Part shown: in pieces, positions 1 through 7,075 of the stretch
Layout: each line of letters opens with the position of its first letter
Position numbering within the stretch: position 1 is the stretch's first letter
Origin: DATKWS01 sp035529435
GTDB lineage: Bacteria; Krumholzibacteriota; Krumholzibacteriia; Krumholzibacteriales; Krumholzibacteriaceae
Assembly (NCBI GenBank): GCA_035529435.1
Contig: DATKWS010000261.1
Coordinates: 1-11,857 of the forward strand
DNA length: 11,857 bases
Direction: 5' to 3'
Made by a program: the position numbers and the translations under genes
The notes under the pieces: model-generated
Seen by the model: only the letters and a program-made list of their open reading frames with translations
The model's database searches: none
What the model was told of the DNA's origin: nothing

Positions 1-61
1 GATCCGAACGCGAATTGAGCCTCGGACACGCTGGCTGCCGCCTCTCTCTCTCGACACTCCC

Positions 62-79
62 GGCTGGCACGGTCCAGCC
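62..79 (-). terminator. Hairpin just downstream of the SnoaL-like gene, possible terminator
   Basis: A perfect 6-bp inverted repeat (GGCTGG at 62-67, CCAGCC at 74-79) with a 6-nt loop begins about 10 nt beyond the stop codon of the minus-strand gene ending at 89. Its place fits a transcription end. No T-run follows it on the minus strand, so it is not a textbook intrinsic terminator and could simply be an mRNA 3' stem. Confidence 0.35.
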
Positions 80-88
80 CCGGCCTCC

Positions 89-613
89 CTAGTCGTCTTT
101 TCCGATATCTTCCATCACCTCGGCCCGGACGGCATCCTCGGCCAAGGAGAAATGCTGCTGCATCATCACCCACCTACCGCCGGTCTTTTGCAAAACTCCC
201 GTCCAGCGGGTATCTTTCCAGTTCCAGGGTGTGCCCGCCCATTCACCCCAGTCATCAAGCAGGCAGGAAAACCAGGCAACGTCGCCCGACCTGGACAGGA
301 TGACCCTGAGCTCCTTGATGGTAGACCCTTTGGGCTGACATTCATCGACCATGAACACGCGTTCGGCGTACTGTCTGAAGGCTTCGAAACCGTCGATAGT
401 AGTTCTCGAGTCGGGTTGAAACATGAAAAATGTCGAATCGTTCACGACCGAACCATACAGCCGTTCCCGGCTCTTATCCGGAAAACACCATTTGATGCTG
501 GTTTCTATCACCTTGATGACTTCGGCCTTTTCTTTATCCGCGCCGCCGGCCGCGGCGGCACCGGTAACCATGAGGGCTGTAAGCAGCACTCCTATGATAG
601 TGCGGTTACGCAT
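89..613 (-). CDS. Exported SnoaL/NTF2-like (DUF4440-type) protein
   Basis: This is a 174-residue protein. Residues 1-22 form a signal peptide: MRNR, a hydrophobic stretch, then a run of Ala that suits signal peptidase I cleavage. The rest is one small alpha+beta domain of the NTF2/SnoaL-like superfamily. The clearest sign is the closing block GGRWVMMQQHFS, which matches the RW(x)nHxS strand pair typical of SnoaL_3/DUF4440 proteins; before it come an FxxY helix segment (EAFRQYAERV) and a GDVAWFSC strand. Family members are ligand-binding or enzymatic cone-shaped barrels, often of unknown substrate, and nothing here fixes a substrate. The start is well supported: AAAGGAG lies 6 nt upstream of the ATG. 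It appears monocistronic, with a gap of about 510 nt separating it from the porin pair on the same strand. It is complete. Family placement is fairly sure; the function is unknown. Confidence 0.85.
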   Translation of the reverse strand: MRNRTIIGVLLTALMVTGAAAAGGADKEKAEVIKVIETSIKWCFPDKSRERLYGSVVNDSTFFMFQPDSRTTIDGFEAFRQYAERVFMVDECQPKGSTIKELRVILSRSGDVAWFSCLLDDWGEWAGTPWNWKDTRWTGVLQKTGGRWVMMQQHFSLAEDAVRAEVMEDIGKDD

Positions 614-1122
614 GACTTCTCCTTTCGTTCAGTGTAACGAAGCCGTCCCGCAACAGATCCGGCTGTACCGGCCCAATTGTAATATAAACGATTATAAGTT
701 AATCCAGCGGGAGTTCCGCGGCAAGATAATATTCAGTGCATTATATATACGTGCTATCACATTTTTGGGGCATGCACTTATCAACTCGAGCATATGCAAA
801 TTGTCTATGGATTCAAATCGAGAAATGTGGAAGGCATACGAGGGACAATGTGGAATGTTAATGTCGTTATTGATGGACCGGCCGGGCGCGTAGGGACGGC
901 GGCCGACGGCGAGTTCCGCAGCGCACCGGCATGCCACGGCGTGTGATCTCTCGGGATACAACGCTTCCAATCCGGTGCGCGAGGACTGTTTGAGCCGGAG
1001 CGCCCCCGTCCCGGCGCCCGGCCAAACATTCACATACACAAGAATGACGGATTAAGGTTAACCATTTCCCGCAAAATCGTATGTGCCGGTTGGATTGGCC
1101 GCACCCCTGTCAGGGCGAGCGG
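614..1122. other. Long intergenic stretch, no convincing gene
   Basis: About 509 nt lie between the stop of the porin-like gene and the start of the SnoaL-like gene, both on the minus strand. The part next to the SnoaL-like gene (about 665-830) is AT-rich and likely holds its promoter. The remaining part (about 840-1122) is GC-rich; open frames of up to 115 codons cross it, but they have low-complexity, Arg/Pro/Ser-rich translations, no good ribosome site and no family resemblance. A short inverted repeat CCCTG-T-CAGGG sits at 1105-1115, just downstream of the porin-like stop, without a T-run. I see no RNA gene. Confidence 0.6.
681..745 (-). promoter_or_regulatory. AT-rich probable promoter region of the SnoaL-like gene
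   Basis: Read on the minus strand, this block contains two perfect TATAAT hexamers (696-691 and 745-740) and a TATATT (686-681), 70 to 130 nt upstream of the ATG. No good TTGACA-like box stands 16-18 nt upstream of any of them, so I cannot choose a single promoter. The sharp AT-rich island in GC-rich DNA is the main support. Confidence 0.35.
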
Positions 1123-1839
1123 TCAGAATCGCACGCCTGTCATGACGCCAATGACTCGATTGTGTCCCTTCACGTTGTATTTAGTGTTTTCGGGATCGAT
1201 GATATCGATCAATCCGTGGCAGTAGGTCACCTCGACGAAGGGGCTCACGCGGGCGAGTGGTAATTCCACGCCGGCTCCCGCGATCAGCCCGATATCGAAG
1301 GGTGTGGTATCGTCCTTTATATCTTCCTCGGCGGTGATTTTTCCGTATGGACTCGTGCTCTCTGTGTTCAATTCGGCCGAAAGCAGGATGTCGATTGCCG
1401 CTCCCGCTTTCAGGTACGGTTTCAGGCGTCCCGCGGGGATCGAAACGCGGGCGAGGATCGGGACCGAGAGGTAGAGAAACTTCCACGTGATGTTCCATTT
1501 CAATTCGTACGGTTCCTGCTGAACCCAGTCATATTCTTGGTCCGTCATGCGCGTTTTGCCCCCCTTCATGTGGAGGAGGAGGCCGGATTCCAGGGAGAGG
1601 GAGCCGGGCGCGGTGAAGGTGAACGAGATCGTGGCGCCGCCGCCGAAGACGGTTCGAAAATCGTTGTCGAGTGTTGTCGGTTGAAATAATTCCGCCGGTG
1701 GATCGTACGCGGTCCTGGCAAGATCGAGACCCGCCTGGAATCCGAATTCCACGCCGGCACCCCCGGCGAGGGATACGGAAGGGAGCGCGCAGAGGGCGCA
1801 GAGTGTGAAAGCAATCGTGACAACGGGGTGAGATCGCAT
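1123..1839 (-). CDS. PorT-like outer-membrane beta-barrel protein (paralogue 1)
   Basis: A 238-residue protein with a Sec signal peptide (about residues 1-25, ending SVSLAGG) followed by a small outer-membrane barrel of the PorT/OMP_b-brl_2 kind. Support comes from the pattern of alternating strands and turns, the blocks SLESGLLLHMKGGKT, KFLYLSVPILARVS, YLKAGAAIDILLSA, GAGVELP and HNRVIGVMTGVRF, and a C-terminal Phe that serves as the barrel-assembly signal. Such proteins lie in the outer membrane; many are of unknown role, from structural barrels to secretion partners. The ATG at 1839 is preferred because AGGAGG stands 5 nt upstream; the GTG immediately before it would be only 2 nt from that site. 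It is the second gene of a tandem pair, 67 nt after its paralogue, probably co-transcribed. No enzyme motif is visible. The barrel assignment is firm; the specific job is unknown. Confidence 0.85.
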   Translation of the reverse strand: MRSHPVVTIAFTLCALCALPSVSLAGGAGVEFGFQAGLDLARTAYDPPAELFQPTTLDNDFRTVFGGGATISFTFTAPGSLSLESGLLLHMKGGKTRMTDQEYDWVQQEPYELKWNITWKFLYLSVPILARVSIPAGRLKPYLKAGAAIDILLSAELNTESTSPYGKITAEEDIKDDTTPFDIGLIAGAGVELPLARVSPFVEVTYCHGLIDIIDPENTKYNVKGHNRVIGVMTGVRF

Positions 1840-1906
1840 CACAACCTCCTCTCTGGATAGGTGGGGACGGTTACGTTCGTTTTCGTTTCGTGCCGCCGCT
1901 ATGAAC

Positions 1907-2617
1907 CTAGAACCGCACGCCCGCCATGATACCGATGACGCGGTTGTGCAGCTTTACGACAAACTCGGCATCCGCAGGGTCCAGGACGTTTCTCAGGCCG
2001 TGGCAGTAGGTGGCCTCGATGAACATGCGCACGCGGCCGGTCGGAAATTCCACGCCGGCGCCGCCGACGAGCGCGACATCGAGTGCCGAGCCGTTATCGA
2101 TGTCCCGTTCCGATCCCGGGTAGTCGGTCGCACCGATGATGAAGTCGGCATATTTTGCGGTGATTAAAATGTCGAAATCCAGTCCCGTCTTCACGTATGG
2201 AATATATCCCGTATTTTTAAATGATACCCTGGCGCGGAGCGGCACGGTGAGGTAGAGCAACTTCCAGTTGATTACCCACGTGCTCTCCTGTGGGTACTGA
2301 TCGATCGACGGTGCATAGTGGACCGGTACGTTGGTTTTTCCGCCCTTCATCTGAAGGAGCAATCCCGATTCGAGCGAGAGAGGTTCGAAGCCGGTGAATG
2401 TCAGAGAGACGATCCCCCCACAGCCGAATACCGAACGGAATTTGTCCTCGATCCCCCCTTCGTCGATCATGGGAGGCGGATCGTATGTCGCTTTGGCCAG
2501 ATTTAAACCCGCCTGGAGGCCGAATTTCACCTCGACTCCGCCGGCGCGGAGTGCGGGGCACAGCGCACAGATGAGTCCGAGTACGAGGATGGGCATGACG
2601 GCGCGATGAGCGAGCAT
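1907..2617 (-). CDS. PorT-like outer-membrane beta-barrel protein (paralogue 2)
   Basis: A 236-residue protein built like its downstream neighbour: a signal peptide (MLAHRAVMPILVLGLICAL, ending LRAGG), then a barrel with VKFGLQAGLNLAKATYDPP, SLESGLLLQMKGGKT, KLLYLTVPLRARVSF, GGAGVEFP, ATYCHGL and HNRVIGIMAGVRF with a C-terminal Phe. The GLQAGLNLA opening is typical of the PorT/OMP_b-brl_2 family. The frame stays open to an ATG at 2698, but the start at 2617 is chosen because AAAGGA lies about 7 nt upstream and it puts the signal peptide at the N-terminus; the 2698 start has no ribosome site and would add 27 polar residues. It is the first gene of the tandem pair and diverges from the CHAT operon. 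The loops between strands differ most from the paralogue, as expected if the two barrels bind different partners. Function beyond the outer membrane is not known. Confidence 0.85.
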   Translation of the reverse strand: MLAHRAVMPILVLGLICALCPALRAGGVEVKFGLQAGLNLAKATYDPPPMIDEGGIEDKFRSVFGCGGIVSLTFTGFEPLSLESGLLLQMKGGKTNVPVHYAPSIDQYPQESTWVINWKLLYLTVPLRARVSFKNTGYIPYVKTGLDFDILITAKYADFIIGATDYPGSERDIDNGSALDVALVGGAGVEFPTGRVRMFIEATYCHGLRNVLDPADAEFVVKLHNRVIGIMAGVRF

Positions 2618-2700
2618 GGGCAATTCCTTTCGGTCTTGCGTGAGCCGGATGGGGTCAATGGATTCGTTCTCAATATACCAAAAGGAGGTACCGGGCATAC

Positions 2701-2724
2701 AGTATAAATTTTGACTGTTTTGAC
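2701..2724 (-). promoter_or_regulatory. Candidate promoter of the porin-like pair
   Basis: On the minus strand a TATACT hexamer (2706-2701) lies 84 nt upstream of the ATG at 2617. Ten nt further upstream is GTCAAAAC (2724-2717), part of a tandem GTCAAAA repeat with a 9-bp period (2724-2710 region). At the usual sigma-70 spacing of 17 nt the -35 match is only GTGATG. A similar GTCA(T)AAC...TATACT arrangement occurs upstream of the lipoprotein pair, which slightly raises its credibility. Confidence 0.4.
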
Positions 2725-2790
2725 ATCACGAGGCGTGAAGTGCGCCGTACTCGTAGCGGGCGATTACTCCGGCAGCGGGGGAATACCACC

Positions 2791-2822
2791 TTGACTGCTC
2801 CGGGCGTATGTATTTTTATACC
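2791..2822 (+). promoter_or_regulatory. Candidate promoter of the CHAT-sigma-anti-sigma operon
   Basis: TTGACT (2791-2796) matches the -35 consensus at five of six bases. The -10 choices downstream are TTTATA (2815-2820, 18-nt spacer) and TATACC (2817-2822, 20-nt spacer), neither strong. If used, transcription would start near 2828, inside the longer version of the CHAT reading frame, and the ATG at 2847 would be the only in-frame ATG near the 5' end. A perfect TTGACA at 2720-2725 has no -10 partner. No classical ECF-type promoter (GGAAC/CGTC) was found here. Confidence 0.25.
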
Positions 2823-2846
2823 ATAAATCGCAGCAATCGGGTGTGC

Positions 2847-5800
2847 ATGAACAGGATATTGATAACCATCTCAGCGCTCTGCATCGCAGTGCTTGTCACT
2901 GTTGGCGGTGGTCCATACTCGGGATCCGTCGCCGTCCATGCTTCCTTCCAATCCATCACGGGACGAATCGAAACGATGAACCGGGGGCGCGGTCTCCTCG
3001 ATAGCGGGGAGAACGAAAAGGCGGCCGCTTTCTTCGAACGGGAGCTGAAAAAGAATCCAAGGTATCTCGAAGCGGCCGATGGGGTCGTCGAGGCGATGTC
3101 GCGTGGTTGCAATCGCGACGGCGCGTTGCAATCGATACGGTCCATCGCGGCGGGCGCGGACAGTGCCGGGATGGGGGTGCTCGCGCTGTTCGCCGGTGCC
3201 GCCCGGGAGCAGGGCGGGCGGAGATTCGGCGAAGCGGCGGCCATGTATCACGAGGTGGCCGTCGTGACACGTGCCGCGGGGGATTCCCTCTCCTCGTTCG
3301 TCTGCCTCGGGCAGGCCGCCGAGTGCCTGATCGGGGGACGGGACGGTCGAGCGGCACTCGAGACGGCCGCGGAGGCCCTGCGTGCCGCATCGCACTGGCC
3401 CGCGACGGGCCGGCTGCAGGCGAAGTGTATCGCGCTGAAGGGGGAGGCCTGCAACCTTCTCGACCGGCTCGGCGCGGCCGATTCCCTGTATCGTGACGCG
3501 TTGCAAAGGGCCCGCGCGGGCGGGTACCGGCATGTCACCGGGTACTGTCTCAACGGTCTCGGACGGCTCGCCGAGAAACGCCAGGACATCGAGGGCGCCG
3601 CGGCGTTCTACCGGGACGCCCTCGTGGAGATGCGAGCGCTCGGCGCGCGCGAACGGACAGCGGCACTGCTCAATAATCTCGGCCAGGCGGAAACGCGCCT
3701 CAGGCATTTCGATACGGCGCGTGGGCATTTGGAGGAGGCGCGGGCAATCGCATCCTCGTGCGGGGCCGATTGGCTGCTCGGGTACGTGCTGTACGGCCTG
3801 GGCGCGATAGCGGAACTGCGCGGGGAGCACGGGGAGGCCCTCGGTCTGTTCGAGCGGTCTCTCACCATTCATGCAGATCAGGGGAATGAGTGGGGCGCGC
3901 TCGGCGCCCGGCAGCGGCTCGGATACAACCTGATTGTCATCGGGGAATATCCGCGTGCCATCGAACACTACTCGCGCTGCCTCGACGGGTACGAGGGGAT
4001 GAAGAGTCTCTACGGCCTCAGCTGGTCCCTCGGCGGTCTCGCGCTCGCCTATCACCGGCTCGGCGATTTCGCCAGGGCGGAGGAATTCTACCGGCGGACC
4101 ATTGACGTGCGCAACACGCTCGGTGACAGGAGTGGTGTCGCGTGGTGCCTCAATTCGCTCGGTATGGTCTACGACCTCCAGGGACGGTACCGAGAGGCGC
4201 TCGTGAACGAGCACGAGGCGCTCGCCGTCTACGAGGCACTCGGTGATCGGAGCGGTATCGGCACGGCCCGCTTCAGTATCGGATCCGCATACTACTACCT
4301 CGGAAATTACGACGAGTCGCTCTCCCATTACGGGGAAGCCCTCGCCATCGCAACCGAGCTGTCGGACGAGGCGCTCATACGCAGGGTGGTGAGCGGGATG
4401 GGCTCGGTCTACTCCGATGCGGGCAGGTTGGACCTCGCCGAGGAATTTTACCGGCGGCATCTCGACTCGGCGCGGGAATCCGGCGCGCGGCAGGAGATCG
4501 CCTGGGCTCTCAAGAATCTCGCCTCCTTCTACATCGAACTCGGCAGGCGCGGCGAGGCGCGCCGGTGTCTCGACGAGGCGCGCGTGTCGCTTTCCCCTCA
4601 TGGTGAGAATCACATCAGGGCCTGGGTGCTCTATTCTTATGGATTGATTGAGGAATCGAACGATGGGGCGATCGAATACCTCGAGCACGCGCATCGGCTC
4701 GCGAGGGACAACGGTCTCGAGGAGCTCGAATGGCGGTGCCTGTCGGAACTCGGCGAGCGGTTTCTCGCCGTCGGGGAAATGCAGGCGGGGAGGGAATTCC
4801 AGGAACGGGCCATCCTCGGCGTGGAACGGATACGGCGGCGGATCGGCGTGAACGAGCTTCGGATGCACACGCTCCGCCAGTCGATCCTTCCGTACGAACG
4901 GATGGTATCACTGCTCACCGGGCCGGCGGCGGGCGGCGGCGATCCGGAAGGGGCATTCTACTGTGTCGAGCGGTCGCGGGCGCAGATATTCGCGGCGCTC
5001 CTGCGCGAGGCCTTCAAACGGCCCGGTATCGGCGATGACCGATGGTTCGATGGTGAGCGCGGGCCCGTATCGCGTCTCACCTACCTCCAGTCGCGGCTCC
5101 AGGACGGCACGCTCGAGGACGGGGAGCGCCGGCGGATGCTCGATGAAATGGCACGGCTCGAGGATGAACTGCTTCGCATCGACATGGAGACGCTCGGGGA
5201 GCGGGATGTCTTCAGGATGGTATATCCCGAATTCACGCAACCGTTCGATCTGCCCGGCACGCTCAGGGACACGGAGTGTGCCCTCGTCTATTTTCTCGGG
5301 CGCGATCGCTCCTTCCTGTTTGCCGTCGACAATGAATCCATCACGGTGCACGAGCTACCGCCACGGGCGGTGATCGAGGAGAGGGTCGATCTCTTTCTCC
5401 GGCTTCTGCGGCAGTCTCTCGCGGTGTCCGATGGGGCGGCATCACCGGGCGCCGCCGCCCCGCGGGCTTACGTGCGGGAAGCTCCGCTTCCGGACGAGGT
5501 ACTGGAGATCGCGGGGGAGGAGCTGTTCGATATGTTGCTCGGCCCGGTCAGCGGCAGGCTCGACAGCGCTGGGACGATAGTCGTCGTGCCCGACGGCCTG
5601 CTCAACCGCCTTCCCTTCGCGATGCTGCGCCATCACGATCGATACGTGGTCGAGCGGCACGCGATTTTCTTCGCACCCTCGCTCCGTTCGCTCTGCATCG
5701 TGCGGGAGAGAGAGGGGAGCCGGCCGCACCGCTACTCCGGATGCCCCTATTCCGTGATCGCCGTGGGGAGTACGGGAAGCGGATCGACTGCTCGGGGAGT

Positions 5801-6446
5801 ATCGAAACGGGTGTACCCGTTCACGAACATTCCGGTGGAACCGTTACTCTTCGCGGAAGAGGAGGCGCGGAACATCACCGTGTTGTTCGACAGCTCGCTT
5901 ACCCTCACGGGTGCGGAGGCGAGCGAGCGCGCATTCAAGGCGGCCCCGCTCGACGCCGCCGTCATACTGCACATCGCCTCTCACTGTTATATCGATGACG
6001 CGGATGTGCGCCGCTCCTTCCTCGTGCTCGATCCCGGGAGGAGCTTGACCGATACCGTTTCCAGCGCCGCCGAGGACGGTCTCGTCCAGTGGTACGAGGT
6101 GGCGGGACTGCGGCTCCGCGCATCGCTCGTTACGCTTTCCGGCTGCCGATCGGCGGGCGGAGTCCTCGCGTACGGCGAGGGGATAACCGGCATGACGCAG
6201 GCGTTTCTGTACGCGGGGGCCGATTGCGTGCTCGCGTCGCAGATCGATATTCCCGACCGGCTGGCCCACCGTTTCATGATATCATTCTACCGGAACCTCC
6301 GGGGTGGCGCGACGGCCGCCGATGCGTTACGTGAGACCCAACTCGAGGCCGCCGGGTGGAATGATGCCGGTATCGCGCCGGCCCTCTGGGCATCCTTCGT
6401 GCTCGTCGGCGACGGCGGTGTCTCCATCCGGAAAATGAAAAATTAG
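2847..6446 (+). CDS. Exported TPR-CHAT domain protein, probable caspase-like cysteine protease
   Basis: A protein of 1199 residues. Residues 1 to about 36 form a signal peptide (hydrophobic core after MNRI, probable cleavage after VAVHA). Residues about 45-690 are a long tetratricopeptide array, most regular at about 210-585, with 40-residue units of the A..Y..AL/LG..Y...G.Y..A type. A helical linker (AFYCVERSRAQ near 701) leads to a C-terminal CHAT domain, about 810-1195, with the family landmarks TIVVVPDGLLNRLPFAML, FAPSLRSL, HIASH and LSGCRSAGG. The likely catalytic pair is His1046 and Cys1100, both present; the tail (GEGITGMTQAFLYAGAD, FYRNLRGG, ADALRETQ) is also canonical. CHAT domains belong to the caspase/separase clan; some are proven proteases, many untested. 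The TPR array probably binds the trigger or substrate. An in-frame ATG at 2808 is the alternative start; neither has a good ribosome site, and 2847 gives the cleaner signal peptide. It is followed 41 nt later by an ECF sigma factor and its anti-sigma factor. Confidence 0.9.
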   Translation: MNRILITISALCIAVLVTVGGGPYSGSVAVHASFQSITGRIETMNRGRGLLDSGENEKAAAFFERELKKNPRYLEAADGVVEAMSRGCNRDGALQSIRSIAAGADSAGMGVLALFAGAAREQGGRRFGEAAAMYHEVAVVTRAAGDSLSSFVCLGQAAECLIGGRDGRAALETAAEALRAASHWPATGRLQAKCIALKGEACNLLDRLGAADSLYRDALQRARAGGYRHVTGYCLNGLGRLAEKRQDIEGAAAFYRDALVEMRALGARERTAALLNNLGQAETRLRHFDTARGHLEEARAIASSCGADWLLGYVLYGLGAIAELRGEHGEALGLFERSLTIHADQGNEWGALGARQRLGYNLIVIGEYPRAIEHYSRCLDGYEGMKSLYGLSWSLGGLALAYHRLGDFARAEEFYRRTIDVRNTLGDRSGVAWCLNSLGMVYDLQGRYREALVNEHEALAVYEALGDRSGIGTARFSIGSAYYYLGNYDESLSHYGEALAIATELSDEALIRRVVSGMGSVYSDAGRLDLAEEFYRRHLDSARESGARQEIAWALKNLASFYIELGRRGEARRCLDEARVSLSPHGENHIRAWVLYSYGLIEESNDGAIEYLEHAHRLARDNGLEELEWRCLSELGERFLAVGEMQAGREFQERAILGVERIRRRIGVNELRMHTLRQSILPYERMVSLLTGPAAGGGDPEGAFYCVERSRAQIFAALLREAFKRPGIGDDRWFDGERGPVSRLTYLQSRLQDGTLEDGERRRMLDEMARLEDELLRIDMETLGERDVFRMVYPEFTQPFDLPGTLRDTECALVYFLGRDRSFLFAVDNESITVHELPPRAVIEERVDLFLRLLRQSLAVSDGAASPGAAAPRAYVREAPLPDEVLEIAGEELFDMLLGPVSGRLDSAGTIVVVPDGLLNRLPFAMLRHHDRYVVERHAIFFAPSLRSLCIVREREGSRPHRYSGCPYSVIAVGSTGSGSTARGVSKRVYPFTNIPVEPLLFAEEEARNITVLFDSSLTLTGAEASERAFKAAPLDAAVILHIASHCYIDDADVRRSFLVLDPGRSLTDTVSSAAEDGLVQWYEVAGLRLRASLVTLSGCRSAGGVLAYGEGITGMTQAFLYAGADCVLASQIDIPDRLAHRFMISFYRNLRGGATAADALRETQLEAAGWNDAGIAPALWASFVLVGDGGVSIRKMKN

Positions 6447-6487
6447 TATATGTCGATATTGAATCGAAAGGCGTCTAAGGAGTGAGA

Positions 6488-7075
6488 GTGCAACTGGGGG
6501 CTGCAACGGACGAAGAGCTGTTGGCCCGGATCGCGCGGAAGCCGGCCGAAGATGCGTGCGCCGAGCTCTTCCGGAGGTATCACAAGCGGATATACTTCTG
6601 GTGCTTCAGGTACACGCATGACGAGGAAGAGGCGATCGATCTCGCGCAGGAGATATTCATAAAGATATTCAAAAATATCTCCGGTTTTTCCGGCCGCTCG
6701 CGCTTTTCGACGTGGGTCTATCAGGTGGCGAGAAACCACTGCCTCGGCGAACTGGCGAAAAAACGCACCCAGTGGCGGCGCAGGATGCTCGCCGTCGAAG
6801 GAGGCGTCGAGGCGACCCTGGCCGACCGGGATATATTCGAGTGGCTCGATCGCAGCGAAGATCTGAGGAGAATTCTGGAGGCGGCGCGGGATGCAATGAG
6901 CGGCGATGAACTCGAAGCCTTCATCCTGCACTACTGGGAGGGGCTCACGGTGAACGAGGTAACGGCGATGCTGGGCTGCGAAAATAGTACGGGTGCGCGG
7001 ACATTGATACAGAACGCCAGAAGGAAATTCAAAACGCTCATCGAGCATGAGGGATTCGATCATGATGGGGCATGA
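6488..7075 (+). CDS. ECF-type RNA polymerase sigma factor
   Basis: A 195-residue sigma-70 family protein of the extracytoplasmic-function group, having only regions 2 and 4. Region 2 spans about residues 8-85: DEELLARI, FRRYHKRIYFWCFRYTHDEEEAIDLAQEIFIKIF in part, then FSTWVYQVARNHCLGEL, which covers core binding and -10 recognition. Region 4 spans about 139-190 (DELEAFILHYWEGLTVNEV, then the helix ending QNARRKFKTLI) and would read the -35 element. Between LG and the conserved AR the recognition segment (CENSTGARTLIQN) is one residue longer than the common form and lacks the usual GTVKSRL wording. The start is taken as GTG at 6488, because AAGGAG (6477-6482) lies 5 nt upstream; the GTG at 6482 would overlap that ribosome site. 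It overlaps the downstream anti-sigma gene by 14 nt, which implies translational coupling, and follows the CHAT gene in the same operon. Confidence 0.9.
   Translation: MQLGAATDEELLARIARKPAEDACAELFRRYHKRIYFWCFRYTHDEEEAIDLAQEIFIKIFKNISGFSGRSRFSTWVYQVARNHCLGELAKKRTQWRRRMLAVEGGVEATLADRDIFEWLDRSEDLRRILEAARDAMSGDELEAFILHYWEGLTVNEVTAMLGCENSTGARTLIQNARRKFKTLIEHEGFDHDGA

Noticed and set aside
35..60. Pyrimidine-rich CTCTCTCTCTC tract as a microsatellite
   Set aside because: It is too short and imperfect to be more than local composition.
692..1039. A 115-codon minus-strand frame in the long spacer, with a 74-codon frame overlapping it
   Set aside because: Composition is not protein-like, no ribosome site precedes it, and it runs through the AT-rich promoter-like block.
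2681..2689. A strong Shine-Dalgarno-like AAAGGAGGT on the plus strand in the divergent spacer
   Set aside because: No ATG or GTG with an open frame follows at a usable distance; the next TTG frame is short and ends near 2791.
2871..4868. A 665-codon open frame on the minus strand inside the CHAT gene
   Set aside because: It lies opposite the TPR-coding part, whose strong family match on the plus strand leaves no doubt. High G/C at third positions removes stops from the opposite frame, and its translation is Pro/Glu/Arg-rich with no domain.
2847..7075. A type III-E CRISPR (Csx29/Craspase) locus
   Set aside because: There is a TPR-CHAT protein and a sigma factor, but no Cas7-11-like effector, no adaptation genes and no repeat array in the window, and this CHAT protein has a signal peptide, unlike cytoplasmic Csx29.
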